Source: Auanema rhodensis
Lineage: Eukaryota > Nematoda > Chromadorea > Rhabditida > Rhabditidae
Length of the DNA stretch: 64,000 nucleotides
Direction of reading: 5' to 3'
NCBI GenBank assembly: GCA_964057225.1
Contig: OZ059895.1
Coordinates: 22,330,688 to 22,394,687, forward strand
Shown: one piece after another, positions 1 to 12,590 of the stretch
Layout: each line of letters opens with the position of its first letter
Numbering within the stretch: the stretch's first letter is position 1
Program-made: the position numbers and the translations under genes
The notes under the pieces: generated by a model
Database searches by the model: none
Told to the model about the DNA's origin: nothing
The model's input: only the letters and a program-made list of their open reading frames with translations

Positions 1-175
1 GAAATTTACGTGAACTTTAATTTATGCTAATTAAGTGTACACATGATGTGCACTTGGTATGTAACTCGCTTCACGTGCAAGATAGAGAGATGCGGTTTTC
101 AAAATAGATTCCCCATGTCCATATTAGTCTAAAAACGAATTTTTATTGATATTGATTCATGGTAACCATGACTTT
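1..175 (+). repeat. 175-bp monomer subtype (GATAGAGAG / AAAATAGATT)
   Basis: In this subtype the usual CAAAATTAGATT reads CAAAATAGATT, one T shorter, giving a 175-bp unit. It usually also carries GATAGAGAG or GATAAAGAGATGTGG, and is followed by GATTCATGG. The same subtype recurs throughout, for example near 2040, 20690, 24210, 30715, 43555 and 57450. It accounts for higher-order periods that are 1-3 bp short of exact multiples of 176 (1230, 1231, 879, 527, 2639, 1933). Confidence 0.9.
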
Positions 176-179
176 GAAA
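167..179. repeat. Repeated dyad at the GGTAACC segment of each monomer
   Basis: The first-monomer region 155-175 reads TCATGGTAACCATGA, whose seven-base arms TCATGGT and ACCATGA are inverted around a single A. Most other monomers have the 13-bp form CATGGTAACCATG. A minority carry CATGGCAACCATG, which breaks the symmetry by one base. The coordinates mark the first instance approximately. The site recurs about every 176 bp. Whether a protein binds it is not known from the sequence. Confidence 0.6.
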
Positions 180-351
180 ATTACGTGAACTTTAATTTAT
201 GCTTATTAAGTGTACACGTGATGTGCACTTGGTATGTAACTCGCTTCACGTCAAAGATAAAGGGATGCGGTTTTCAAAATTAGATTCCCCATGTCCATAT
301 TAGTCTAAAACCAAATTTTTATTAATATTGGTGCATGGTAACCATGACTTT
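176..351 (+). repeat. Exemplar full-length 176-bp monomer
   Basis: This unit runs from one GAAAATTACG/GAAATTTACG landmark to the next (next start at 352) and measures 176 bp. The preceding unit (1-175) is 175 bp, because it lacks one T in the CAAAATTAGATT stretch. The order inside the unit is: TTACGTGAAC, an AT-rich linker with TTATGC, a palindromic GTGTACAC-type site, GTGCAC, CTCGCTTCACGT, GATGCGG, the CCATGTCCATATTAG segment, an A-tract then T-tract, and the GGTAACC dyad. The start point is arbitrary, since a tandem repeat has no natural first base. Confidence 0.95.
246..256. repeat. Repeated TTCACGT(GAA) dyad
   Basis: In many monomers this segment reads TTCACGTGAA, a perfect 10-bp palindrome containing the CACGTG core. 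In the GTCAAAG subtypes, such as this one, it reads TTCACGTCAA and the symmetry is lost. The two forms alternate in a regular order inside higher-order units. An ACGTGAA copy also lies about 60 bp upstream in every monomer, giving a second, spaced inverted repeat. CACGTG is a common plant bHLH/bZIP core, but nothing here shows promoter use. Confidence 0.6.
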
Positions 352-655
352 GAAATTTACGTGAACTTTAATTTATGCTAATTAAGTGTACACATGATGT
401 GCGCTTGGTATGTAACTCGCTTCACGTGAAAGATAAAGAGATGCGGTTTTCAAAATTAGATTCCTCATGTCTATATTAGTCTAAAAACAAATTTTTGTTG
501 ATATTGGTGGATGGTAACCATGACTTTGAAATTTACGTGAACTTTAATTTATGCTAATTAAGTGTACACATGATGTGCACTTGGTATGTAACTCGCTTCA
601 CGTCAAAGATAAAGAGATGCGGTTTTCAAAATTAGATTCCCCATGTTCATATTAG

Positions 656-690
656 TCTAAAAACAAATTTTTTTTTAATATTGGTGCTTG
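656..690 (+). repeat. Nine-T length variant of the T-tract
   Basis: Here the tract after ACAAA reads as nine consecutive T before AATATTGG. The normal form is TTTTTATTAATATTGG, so one base is gained and the interrupting A is lost. The variant recurs near 1900, 2955, 4712 and 5770, each time directly before GGTGCTTGG and a GTGAACAC monomer. It marks the left-end higher-order units and offsets the 175-bp neighbours so that the inner spacing is an exact 1232 bp. Confidence 0.75.
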
Positions 691-744
691 GTAACCATGA
701 CTTTGAAATTTACGTGAACTTTAATTTATGCTAATTAAGTGAAC

Positions 745-3700
745 ACATGATGTGCACTTGGTATGTAACTCGCTTCACGTGCAAGATAGAGAGATGCGGT
801 TTTCAAAATAGATACCCCATGTCCATATTAGTCTAAAAACGAATTTTTATTGATATTGATTCATGGTAACCATGACTTTGAAAATTACGTGAACTTTAAT
901 TTATGCTTATTAAGTGTACACGTGATGTGCACTTGGTATGTAACTCGCTTCACGTCAAAGATAAAGGGATGCGGTTTTCAAAATTAGATTCCCCATGTCC
1001 ATATTAGTCTAAAAACAAATTTTTATTAATATTGGGGCATGGTAACCATGACTTTGAAATTTACGTGAACTTTAATTTATGCTAATTAAGTGTACACATG
1101 ATGTGCGCTTGGTATGTAACTCGCTTCACGTGAAAGATAAAGAGATGCGGTTTTCAAAATTAGATTCCTCATGTCCATATTAGTCTAAAAACGAATTTTT
1201 ATTGATATTGATGCATGGCAACCATGACTTTAAAATTTACGTGAACTTTAATTTATGCTAATTAAGTGTACACATGATGTGCACTTGGTATGTAACTCGC
1301 TTCACGTCAAAGATAAAGAGATGCGGTTTTCAAAATTAGATTCCCCATGTCCATATTAGTCTAAAAACAAATTTTTATTGATATTGGTGGATGGTAACCA
1401 TGACTTTGAAATTTACGTGAACTTTAATTTATGCTAAAAAAGTGTACACATGATGTGCGCTTGGTATGTAACTCGCTTCACGTGAAAGATAAAGAGATGC
1501 GGTTTTCAAAATTAGATTCCTCATGTCCATATTAGTCTAAAAACAAATTTTTGTTGATATTGGTGGATGGTAACCATGACTTTGAAATTTACGTGAACTT
1601 TAATTTATGCTAATTAAGTGTACACGTGATGTGCACTCGGTATGTAACTCGCTTCACGTGAAATATGAAGAGATGCGGTTTCCAAAATTAGATTCCCCAT
1701 GTCCATATTAGTCTAAAAACAAATTTTTATTGATATTGGTGCATGGCAACCATGACTTTAAAATTTACGTGAACTTTAATTTATGCTAATTAAGTGTACA
1801 CATGATGTGCACTTGGTATGTAACTCGCTTCACGTCAAAGATAAAGAGATGCGGTTTTCAAAATTAGATTCCCCATGTTCATATTAGTCTAAAAACAAAT
1901 TTTTTTTTAATATTGGTGCTTGGTAACCATGACTTTGAAATTTACGTGAACTTTAATTTATGCTAATTAAGTGAACACATGATGTGCACTTGGTATGTAA
2001 CTCGCTTCACGTGCAAGATAGAGAGATGCGGTTTTCAAAATAGATTCCCCATGTCCATATTAGTCTAAAAACGAATTTTTATTGATATTGATTCATGGTA
2101 ACCATGACTTTGAAAATTACGTGAACTTTAATTTATGCTTATTAAGTGTACACGTGATGTGCACTTGGTATGTAACTCGCTTCACGTCAAAGATAAAGGG
2201 ATGCGGTTTTCAAAATTAGATTCCCCATGTCCATATTAGTCTAAAAACAAATTTTTATTAATATTGGTGCATGGTAACCATGACTTTGAAATTTACGTGA
2301 ACTTTAATTTATGCTAATTAAGTGTACACATGATGTGCGCTTGGTATGTAACTCGCTTCACGTGAAAGATAAAGAGATGCGGTTTTCAAAATTAGATTCC
2401 TCATGTCCATATTAGTCTAAAAACGAATTTTTATTGATATTGATGCATGGCAACCATGACTTTAAAATTTACGTGAACTTTAATTTATGCTAATTAAGTG
2501 TACACATGATGTGCACTTGGTATGTAACTCGCTTCACGTCAAAGATAAAGAGATGCGGTTTTCAAAATTAGATTCCCCATGTCCATATTAGTCTAAAAAC
2601 AAATTTTTATTGATATTGGTGCATGGTAACCATGACTTTGAAATTTACGTGAACTTTAATTTATGCTTATTAAGTGTACACATGATGTGCACTTGGTATG
2701 TAACTCGCTTCACGTGAAATATGAAGAGATGCGGTTTCCAAAATTAGATTCCCCATGTCCATATTAGTCTAAAAACAAATTTTTATTGATATTGGTGCAT
2801 GGCAACCATGACTTTAAAATTTACGTGAACTTTAATTTATGCTAATTAAGTGTACACATGATGTGCACTTGGTATGTAACTCGCTTCACGTCAAAGATAA
2901 AGAGATGCGGTTTTCAAAATTAGATTCCCCATGTTCATATTAGTCTAAAAACAAATTTTTTTTTAATATTGGTGCTTGGTAACCATGACTTTGAAATTTA
3001 CGTGAACTTTAATTTATGCTAATTAAGTGAACACATGATGTGCACTTGGTATGTAACTCGCTTCACGTGCAAGATAGAGAGATGCGGTTTTCAAAATAGA
3101 TTCCCCATGTCCATATTAGTCTAAAAACGAATTTTTATTGATATTGATTCATGGTAACCATGACTTTGAAAATTACGTGAACTTTAATTTATGCTTATTA
3201 AGTGTACACATGATGTGCACTTGGTATGTAACTCGCTTCACGTGCAAGATAGAGAGATGCGGTTTTCAAAATAGATTCCCCATGTCCATATTAGTCTAAA
3301 AACGAATTTTTATTGATATTGATTCATGGTAACCATGACTTTGAAATTTACGTGAACTTTAATTTATGCTAATTAAGTGTACACATGATGTGCGCTTGGT
3401 ATGTAACTCGCTTCACGTGAAAGATAAAGAGATGCGGTTTTCAAAATTAGATTCCTCATGTCCATATTAGTCTAAAAACGAATTTTTATTGATATTGATG
3501 CATGGCAACCATGACTTTAAAATTTACGTGAACTTTAATTTATGCTAATTAAGTGTACACATGATGTGCACTTGGTATGTAACTCGCTTCACGTGCAAGA
3601 TAGAGAGATGCGGTTTTCAAAATAGATACCCCATGTCCATATTAGTCTAAAAACGAATTTTTATTGATATTGATTCATGGTAACCATGACTTTGAAAATT

Positions 3701-6408
3701 ACGTGAACTTTAATTTATGCTTATTAAGTGTACACGTGATGTGCACTTGGTATGTAACTCGCTTCACGTCAAAGATAAAGGGATGCGGTTTTCAAAATTA
3801 GATTCCCCATGTCCATATTAGTCTAAAAACAAATTTTTATTAATATTGGGGCATGGTAACCATGACTTTGAAATTTACGTGAACTTTAATTTATGCTAAT
3901 TAAGTGTACACATGATGTGCGCTTGGTATGTAACTCGCTTCACGTGAAAGATAAAGAGATGCGGTTTTCAAAATTAGATTCCTCATGTCCATATTAGTCT
4001 AAAAACGAATTTTTATTGATATTGATGCATGGCAACCATGACTTTAAAATTTACGTGAACTTTAATTTATGCTAATTAAGTGTACACATGATGTGCACTT
4101 GGTATGTAACTCGCTTCACGTCAAAGATAAAGAGATGCGGTTTTCAAAATTAGATTCCCCATGTCCATATTAGTCTAAAAACAAATTTTTATTGATATTG
4201 GTGGATGGTAACCATGACTTTGAAATTTACGTGAACTTTAATTTATGCTAAAAAAGTGTACACATGATGTGCGCTTGGTATGTAACTCGCTTCACGTGAA
4301 AGATAAAGAGATGCGGTTTTCAAAATTAGATTCCTCATGTCCATATTAGTCTAAAAACAAATTTTTGTTGATATTGGTGGATGGTAACCATGACTTTGAA
4401 ATTTACGTGAACTTTAATTTATGCTAATTAAGTGTACACGTGATGTGCACTCGGTATGTAACTCGCTTCACGTGAAATATGAAGAGATGCGGTTTCCAAA
4501 ATTAGATTCCCCATGTCCATATTAGTCTAAAAACAAATTTTTATTGATATTGGTGCATGGCAACCATGACTTTAAAATTTACGTGAACTTTAATTTATGC
4601 TAATTAAGTGTACACATGATGTGCACTTGGTATGTAACTCGCTTCACGTCAAAGATAAAGAGATGCGGTTTTCAAAATTAGATTCCCCATGTTCATATTA
4701 GTCTAAAAACAAATTTTTTTTTAATATTGGTGCTTGGTAACCATGACTTTGAAATTTACGTGAACTTTAATTTATGCTAATTAAGTGAACACATGATGTG
4801 CACTTGGTATGTAACTCGCTTCACGTGCAAGATAGAGAGATGCGGTTTTCAAAATAGATTCCCCATGTCCATATTAGTCTAAAAACGAATTTTTATTGAT
4901 ATTGATTCATGGTAACCATGACTTTGAAAATTACGTGAACTTTAATTTATGCTTATTAAGTGTACACGTGATGTGCACTTGGTATGTAACTCGCTTCACG
5001 TCAAAGATAAAGGGATGCGGTTTTCAAAATTAGATTCCCCATGTCCATATTAGTCTAAAAACAAATTTTTATTAATATTGGTGCATGGTAACCATGACTT
5101 TGAAATTTACGTGAACTTTAATTTATGCTAATTAAGTGTACACATGATGTGCGCTTGGTATGTAACTCGCTTCACGTGAAAGATAAAGAGATGCGGTTTT
5201 CAAAATTAGATTCCTCATGTCCATATTAGTCTAAAAACGAATTTTTATTGATATTGATGCATGGCAACCATGACTTTAAAATTTACGTGAACTTTAATTT
5301 ATGCTAATTAAGTGTACACATGATGTGCACTTGGTATGTAACTCGCTTCACGTCAAAGATAAAGAGATGCGGTTTTCAAAATTAGATTCCCCATGTCCAT
5401 ATTAGTCTAAAAACAAATTTTTATTGATATTGGTGCATGGTAACCATGACTTTGAAATTTACGTGAACTTTAATTTATGCTTATTAAGTGTACACATGAT
5501 GTGCACTTGGTATGTAACTCGCTTCACGTGAAATATGAAGAGATGCGGTTTCCAAAATTAGATTCCCCATGTCCATATTAGTCTAAAAACAAATTTTTAT
5601 TGATATTGGTGCATGGCAACCATGACTTTAAAATTTACGTGAACTTTAATTTATGCTAATTAAGTGTACACATGATGTGCACTTGGTATGTAACTCGCTT
5701 CACGTCAAAGATAAAGAGATGCGGTTTTCAAAATTAGATTCCCCATGTTCATATTAGTCTAAAAACAAATTTTTTTTTAATATTGGTGCTTGGTAACCAT
5801 GACTTTGAAATTTACGTGAACTTTAATTTATGCTAATTAAGTGAACACATGATGTGCACTTGGTATGTAACTCGCTTCACGTGCAAGATAGAGAGATGCG
5901 GTTTTCAAAATAGATTCCCCATGTCCATATTAGTCTAAAAACGAATTTTTATTGATATTGATTCATGGTAACCATGACTTTGAAAATTACGTGAACTTTA
6001 ATTTATGCTTATTAAGTGTACACATGATGTGCACTTGGTATGTAACTCGCTTCACGTGCAAGATAGAGAGATGCGGTTTTCAAAATAGATTCCCCATGTC
6101 CATATTAGTCTAAAAACGAATTTTTATTGATATTGATTCATGGTAACCATGACTTTGAAATTTACGTGAACTTTAATTTATGCTAATTAAGTGTACACAT
6201 GATGTGCGCTTGGTATGTAACTCGCTTCACGTGAAAGATAAAGAGATGCGGTTTTCAAAATTAGATTCCTCATGTCCATATTAGTCTAAAAACGAATTTT
6301 TATTGATATTGATGCATGGCAACCATGACTTTAAAATTTACGTGAACTTTAATTTATGCTAATTAAGTGTACACATGATGTGCACTTGGTATGTAACTCG
6401 CTTCACGT
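745..6408 (+). repeat. Higher-order repeat, two copies of about 2814 bp (16 monomers)
   Basis: Rare private variants recur at an offset of exactly 2814 bp: GATACCCCAT at 811 and 3625, ATTGGGGCAT at 1031 and 3845, and the GCTTATTAAG context at 3191 and 6005. GCTAAAAAAGTG near 1435 recurs near 4249. The match starts just after 745 (GTGAACAC differs from GTGTACAC at 3555) and ends near 3594/6408, where GTGCAAGAT meets GTCAAAGAT. The unit is 16 x 176 minus 2 bp. The copies look almost identical, so the duplication should be recent. Each copy contains a shorter internal repetition: the GTGAACAC/GTGCAAG monomer recurs at 741, 1973 and 3029, spaced 1232 and 1056 bp. Confidence 0.88.
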
Positions 6409-9400
6409 CAAAGATAAAGAGATGCGGTTTTCAAAATTAGATTCCCCATGTCCATATTAGTCTAAAAACAAATTTTTATTGATATTGGTGCATGGTAACC
6501 ATGACTTTGAAATTTACGTGAACTTTAATTTATGCTTATTAAGTGTACACATGATGTGCACTTGGTATGTAACTCGCTTCACGTGAAAGATGAAGAGATG
6601 CGGTTTTCAAAATTAGATTCCTCATGTCCATATTAGTCTAGAAACAAATTTTTGTTGATATTGGTGGATGGTAACCATGACTTTGAAATTTACGTGAACT
6701 TTAATTTATGCTAATTAAGTGTACACATGATGTGCACTTGGTATGTAACTCGCTTCACGTCAAAGATAAAGAGATGCGGTTTTCAAAATTAGATTCCCCA
6801 TGACCATATTAGTCTAGAAACAAATTTTTGTTGATATTGGTGGATGGTAACCATGACTTTGAAATTTACGTGAACTTTAATTTATGCTAATTAAGTGTAC
6901 ACATGATGTGCACTTGGTATGTAACTCGCTTCACGTCAAAGATAAAGAGATGCGGTTTTCAAAATTAGATTCCCCATGACCATATTAGTCTAAAAACGAA
7001 TTTTTATCGATATTGATGCATGGTAACCATGACTTTGAAATTTACGTGAACTTTAATTTATGCTTATTAAGTGTACACGTGATGTGCACTTGGTATGTAA
7101 CTCGCTTCACGTGAAAGATGAAGAGATGCGGTTTTCAAAATTAGATTCCTCATGTCCATATTAGTCTACAAACGAATTTTTATTGATATTGATGCATGGT
7201 AACCATGACTTTGAAATTTACGTGAACTTTTATTTATGCTAATATAAGTGTACACATGATGTGCACTTGGTATGTAACTCGCTTCACGTCAAAGATAAAG
7301 AGATGCGGTTTTCAAAATTAGATTCCTCATGTCCATATTAGTCTAAAAACGAATTTTTATTGATATTGATGCATGGCAACCATGACTTTAAAATTTACGT
7401 GAACTTTAATTTATGCTAATTAAGTGTACACATGATGTGCGCTTGGTATGTAACTCGCTTCACGTGAAAGATAAAGAGATGCGGTTTTCAAAATTAGATT
7501 CCCCATGACCATATTAGTCTAAAAACAAATTTTTATTGATATTGGTGCATGGCAACCATGACTTTAAAATTTACGTGAACTTTAATTTATGCTAATTAAG
7601 TGTACACATGATGTGCGCTTGGTATGTAACTCGCTTCACGTGAAAGATAAAGAGATGCGGTTTTCAAAATTAGATTCCCCATGTCCATATTAGTCTAAAA
7701 ACAAATTTTTATTAATATTGGTGCATGGTAACCATGACTTTGAAATTTACGTGAACTTTAATTTATGCTAATTAAGTGAACACATGATGTGCACTTGGTA
7801 TGTAACTCGCTTCACGTGCAAGATAGAGAGATGCGGTTTTCAAAATAGATTCCCCATGTCCATATTAGTCTAAAAACGAATTTTTATTGATATTGATTCA
7901 TGGTAACCATGACTTTGAAAATTACGTGAACTTTAATTTATGCTTATTAAGTGTACACGTGATGTGCACTTGGTATGTAACTCGCTTCACGTCAAAGATA
8001 AAGGGATGCGGTTTTCAAAATTAGATTCCCCATGTCCATATTAGTCTAAAAACAAATTTTTATTAATATTGGTGCATGGTAACCATGACTTTGAAATTTA
8101 CGTGAACTTTAATTTATGCTAATTAAGTGTACACATGATGTGCGCTTGGTATGTAACTCGCTTCACGTGAAAGATAAAGAGATGCGGTTTTCAAAATTAG
8201 ATTCCTCATGTCCATATTAGTCTAAAAACGAATTTTTATTGATATTGATGCATGGCAACCATGACTTTAAAATTTACGTGAACTTTAATTTATGCTAATT
8301 AAGTGTACACATGATGTGCACTTGGTATGTAACTCGCTTCACGTCAAAGATAAAGAGATGCGGTTTTCAAAATTAGATTCCCCATGTCCATATTAGTCTA
8401 AAAACAAATTTTTATTGATATTGGTGCATGGTAACCATGACTTTGAAATTTACGTGAACTTTAATTTATGCTTATTAAGTGTACACATGATGTGCACTTG
8501 GTATGTAACTCGCTTCACGTGAAAGATGAAGAGATGCGGTTTTCAAAATTAGATTCCTCATGTCCATATTAGTCTAGAAACAAATTTTTGTTGATATTGG
8601 TGGATGGTAACCATGACTTTGAAATTTACGTGAACTTTAATTTATGCTAATTAAGTGTACACATGATGTGCACTTGGTATGTAACTCGCTTCACGTCAAA
8701 GATAAAGAGATGCGGTTTTCAAAATTAGATTCCCCATGACCATATTAGTCTAGAAACAAATTTTTGTTGATATTGGTGGATGGTAACCATGACTTTGAAA
8801 TTTACGTGAACTTTAATTTATGCTAATTAAGTGTACACATGATGTGCACTTGGTATGTAACTCGCTTCACGTCAAAGATAAAGAGATGCGGTTTTCAAAA
8901 TTAGATTCCCCATGACCATATTAGTCTAAAAACGAATTTTTATCGATATTGATGCATGGTAACCATGACTTTGAAATTTACGTGAACTTTAATTTATGCT
9001 TATTAAGTGTACACGTGATGTGCACTTGGTATGTAACTCGCTTCACGTGAAAGATGAAGAGATGCGGTTTTCAAAATTAGATTCCTCATGTCCATATTAG
9101 TCTACAAACGAATTTTTATTGATATTGATGCATGGTAACCATGACTTTGAAATTTACGTGAACTTTTATTTATGCTAATATAAGTGTACACATGATGTGC
9201 ACTTGGTATGTAACTCGCTTCACGTCAAAGATAAAGAGATGCGGTTTTCAAAATTAGATTCCTCATGTCCATATTAGTCTAAAAACGAATTTTTATTGAT
9301 ATTGATGCATGGCAACCATGACTTTAAAATTTACGTGAACTTTAATTTATGCTAATTAAGTGTACACATGATGTGCGCTTGGTATGTAACTCGCTTCACG

Positions 9401-9613
9401 TGAAAGATAAAGAGATGCGGTTTTCAAAATTAGATTCCCCATGACCATATTAGTCTAAAAACAAATTTTTATTGATATTGGTGCATGGCAACCATGACTT
9501 TAAAATTTACGTGAACTTTAATTTATGCTAATTAAGTGTGCACATGATGTGCGCTTGGTATGTAACTCGCTTCACGTGAAAGATAAAGAGATGCGGTTTT
9601 CAAAATTAGATTC
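6142..9613 (+). repeat. Higher-order repeat of 1936 bp (11 monomers), about 1.8 copies
   Basis: Four rare markers recur at an offset of exactly 1936 bp: TCTAGAAAC at 6641 and 8577, CATGACCATATTAGTCTAG with its second TAGAAAC at 6817 and 8753, TATCGATATT at about 7005 and 8941, and the insertion GCTAATATAAGTG at about 7239 and 9175. The match starts near 6142/8078 and stops near 7677/9613 (CCCCATG versus CCTCATG). One substitution, GTGTGCAC in place of GTGTACAC at 9540, separates the copies late in the match. Confidence 0.88.
7061..7237 (+). repeat. Length-variant junction with one-base insertion (AATATAAGTG)
   Basis: The monomer junction at 7231-7250 reads TATTTATGCTAATATAAGTG, while the usual form is AATTTATGCTAATTAAGTG. 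That is one extra base plus an A-to-T change two positions into the arm. The same pair of changes is present at 9167-9186 and nowhere else that I noticed. It is therefore a private marker of the 1936-bp duplication and raises the local monomer length to 177 bp. Confidence 0.75.
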
Positions 9614-10911
9614 CTCATGTCCATATTAGTCTAAAAACGAATTTTTATTGATATTGATGCATGGTAACCATGACTTTGAAATTTACGTGAACTTTAATTT
9701 ATGCTTATTAAGTGTACACGTGATGTGCACTTGGTATGTAACTTGCTTCACGTGAAAGATAAAGGGATGCGGTTTTCAAAATTAGATTCCCCATGTCCAT
9801 ATTAGTCTAAAAACAAATTTTTGTTGATATTGGTGGATGGTAACCATGACTTTGAAATTTACGTGAACTTTAATTTATGCTAATTAAGTGTACACGTGAT
9901 GTGCACTCGGTATGTAACTCGCTTCACGTGAAATATGAAGAGATGCGGTTTTCAAAATTAGATTCCCCATGTCCATTTTAGTCTAAAAACAAATTTTTAT
10001 TGATATTGGTGCATGGTAACCATGACTTTGAAATTTACGTGAACTTTAATTTATGCTTATTAAGTGTACACGTGATGTGCACTTGGTATGTAACTCGCTT
10101 CACGTGAAAGATGAAGAGATGCGGTTTTCAAAATTAGATTCCTCATGTCCATATTAGTCTAAAAACGAATTTTTATTGATATTGATGCATGGTAACCATG
10201 ACTTTGAAATTTACGTGAACTTTAATTTATGCTAATTAAGTGTACACATGATGTGCACTTGGTATGTAACTCGCTTCACGTGAAAGATGAAGAGATGCGG
10301 TTTTCAAAATTAGATTCCTCATGTCCATATTAGTCTAGAAACAAATTTTTGTTGATATTGGTGGATGGTAACCATGACTTTGAAATTTACGTGAACTTTA
10401 ATTTATGCTAATTAAGTGTACACATGATGTGCACTTGGTATGTAACTCGCTTCACGTCAAAGATAAAGAGATGCGGTTTTCAAAATTAGATTCCCCATGA
10501 CCATATTAGTCTAAAAACAAATTTTTATTAATATTGGTGCATGGTAACCATGACTTTGAAATTTACGTGAACTTTAATTTATGCTAATTAAGTGTACACA
10601 TGATGTGCACTTGGTATGTAACTCGCTTCACGTGAAAGATGAAGAGATGCGGTTTTCAAAATTAGATTCCTCATGTCCATATTAGTCTAGAAACAAATTT
10701 TTATTGATATTGGTGCATGGCAACCATGACTTTAAAATTTACGTGAACTTTAATTTATGCTAATTAAGTGTACACATGATGTGCACTTGGTATGTAACTC
10801 GCTTCACGTCAAAGATAAAGAGATGCGGTTTTCAAAATTAGATTCCCCATGACCATATTAGTCTAAAAACAAATTTTTATTAATATTGGTGCATGGTAAC
10901 CATGACTTTGA
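9614..10911 (+). repeat. Satellite monomers with mixed order
   Basis: About seven monomers mix types seen on both sides: CTTGCTTCACGTG with AAGGG near 9740, CACTCGG with GAAATATGAAG near 9905-9930, and GATGAAGAG with TCTAGAAAC near 10337 and 10689. The two GATGAAGAG/TCTAGAAAC monomers are 352 bp apart, so a small dimer duplication is likely. No gene or unique sequence is present. Confidence 0.85.
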
Positions 10912-11662
10912 AATTTACGTGAACTTTAATTTATGCTAATTAAGTGTACACATGATGTGCGCTTGGTATGTAACTAGCTTCACGTGAAAGATAAAGAGAT
11001 GCGGTTTTCAAAATTAGATTCCCCATTTCCATATTAGTCTAAAAACGAATTTTTGTTGATATTGGTGGATGGTAACCATGACTTTGAAATTTACGTGAAC
11101 TTTAATTTATGCTAATTAAGTGTACACGTGATGTGCACTCGGTAAGTAACTCGCTTCACGTGAAATATGAAGAGATGCGGTTTTCAAAATTAGATTCCCC
11201 ATGTCCATATTAGTCTAAAAACAAATTTTTATTGATATTAGTGCATGGCAACCATGACTTTAAAATTTACGTGAACTTTAATTTATGCTAATTAAGTGTA
11301 CACATGATGTGCGCTTGGTATGTAACTAGCTTCACGTGAAAGATAAAGAGATGCGGTTTTCAAAATTAGATTCCCCATTTCCATATTAGTCTAAAAACGA
11401 ATTTTTGTTGATATTGGTGGATGGTAACCATGACTTTGAAATTTACGTGAACTTTAATTTATGCTAATTAAGTGTACACGTGATGTGCACTCGGTAAGTA
11501 ACTCGCTTCACGTGAAATATGAAGAGATGCGGTTTTCAAAATTAGATTCCCCATGTCCATATTAGTCTAAAAACAAATTTTTATTGATATTAGTGCATGG
11601 CAACCATGACTTTAAAATTTACGTGAACTTTAATTTATGCTAATTAAGTGTACACATGATGT
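10912..11662 (+). repeat. Dimer duplication, 352 bp x2
   Basis: Private variants repeat exactly 352 bp apart: GTAACTAGCTTC at 10971 and 11323, CCCCATTTCC with ACGAATTTTTG near 11030 and 11382, GGTAAGTAACTCG near 11141 and 11493, and GATATTAGTGCATGGC near 11234 and 11586. The match breaks before 10912 (TTAATATTGG versus TTGATATTAG) and after about 11662 (CACTTGG and CTCGC instead of CGCTTGG and CTAGC). This is one of the smallest and cleanest duplications in the window. Confidence 0.9.
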
Positions 11663-12590
11663 GCACTTGGTATGTAACTCGCTTCACGTCAAAGATAAAG
11701 AGATGCGGTTTTCAAAATTAGATTCCCCATGTTCATATTAGTCTAAAAACAAATTTTTATTAATATTGGTGCTTGGTAACCACGACTTTGAAATTTACGT
11801 GAACTTTAATTTATGCTAATTAAGTGAACACATGATGTGCACTTGGTATGTAACTCGCTTCACGTGAAAGATAAAGAGATGTGGTTTTCAAAATAGATTC
11901 CCCATGTCCATATTAGTCTAAACACGAATTTTTATTGATATTGATGCATGGTAACCATGACTTTGAAATTTACGTGAACTTTAATTTATGCTTATTAAGT
12001 GAACACATGATGTGCACTTGGTATGTAACTCGCTTCACGTGAAAGATAAAGGGATGCGGTTTTCAAAATTAGATTCCCCATTTCCATATTAGTCTAAAAA
12101 CAATATTTTATTGATATTGGTGCATGGCAACCATGACTTTAAAATTTACGTGAACTTTAATTTATGCTAATTGAGTGTACACATGATGTGCACTTGGTAT
12201 GTAACTCGCTTCACGTCAAAGATAAAGAGATGCGGTTTTCAAAATTAGATTCCCCATGTCCATATTAGTCTAAAAACAAATTTTTATTAATATTGGTGCA
12301 TGGTAACCATGACTTTGAAATTTACGTGAACTTTAATTTATGCTAATTAAGTGTACACATGATGTGCGCTTGGTATGTAACTCGCTTCACGTGAAAGATA
12401 AAGAGATGCGGTTTTCAAAATTAGATTCCTCATGTCCATACTAGTCTAAAAACGAATTTTTATTGATATTGATGCATGGTAACCATGACTTTGAAATTTA
12501 CGTGAACTTTAATTTATGCTTATTAAGTGTACACGTGATGTGCACTTGGTATGTAACTTGCTTCACGTGAAAGATAAAGGGATGCGGTTT
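11663..12590 (+). repeat. Satellite monomers, first ACAATATTTT type
   Basis: About five monomers. At about 12108 the first ACAATATTTT unit appears, with CCCCATTTCC before it and GGTGCATGGCAACC after it. This type is then common to about 54.2 kb. Singletons here include GGTAACCACGAC near 11776, TCTAAACACG near 11929 and GCTAATTGAGTG near 12166. I see nothing but satellite. Confidence 0.85.

Larger units (their letters stand above)
1..744 (+). repeat. Satellite monomers at left edge, no complete higher-order unit
   Basis: About four monomers lie before the first clear large duplication. They include the left-end types seen again to about 8 kb: GTGCAAGATAGAG, then GTCAAAGATAAAGGG, then GTGAAAGATAAAG with CCTCATGTC. 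The edge is cut by the window, so this stretch may belong to a higher-order unit that begins outside it. I see nothing but satellite here. Confidence 0.85.
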
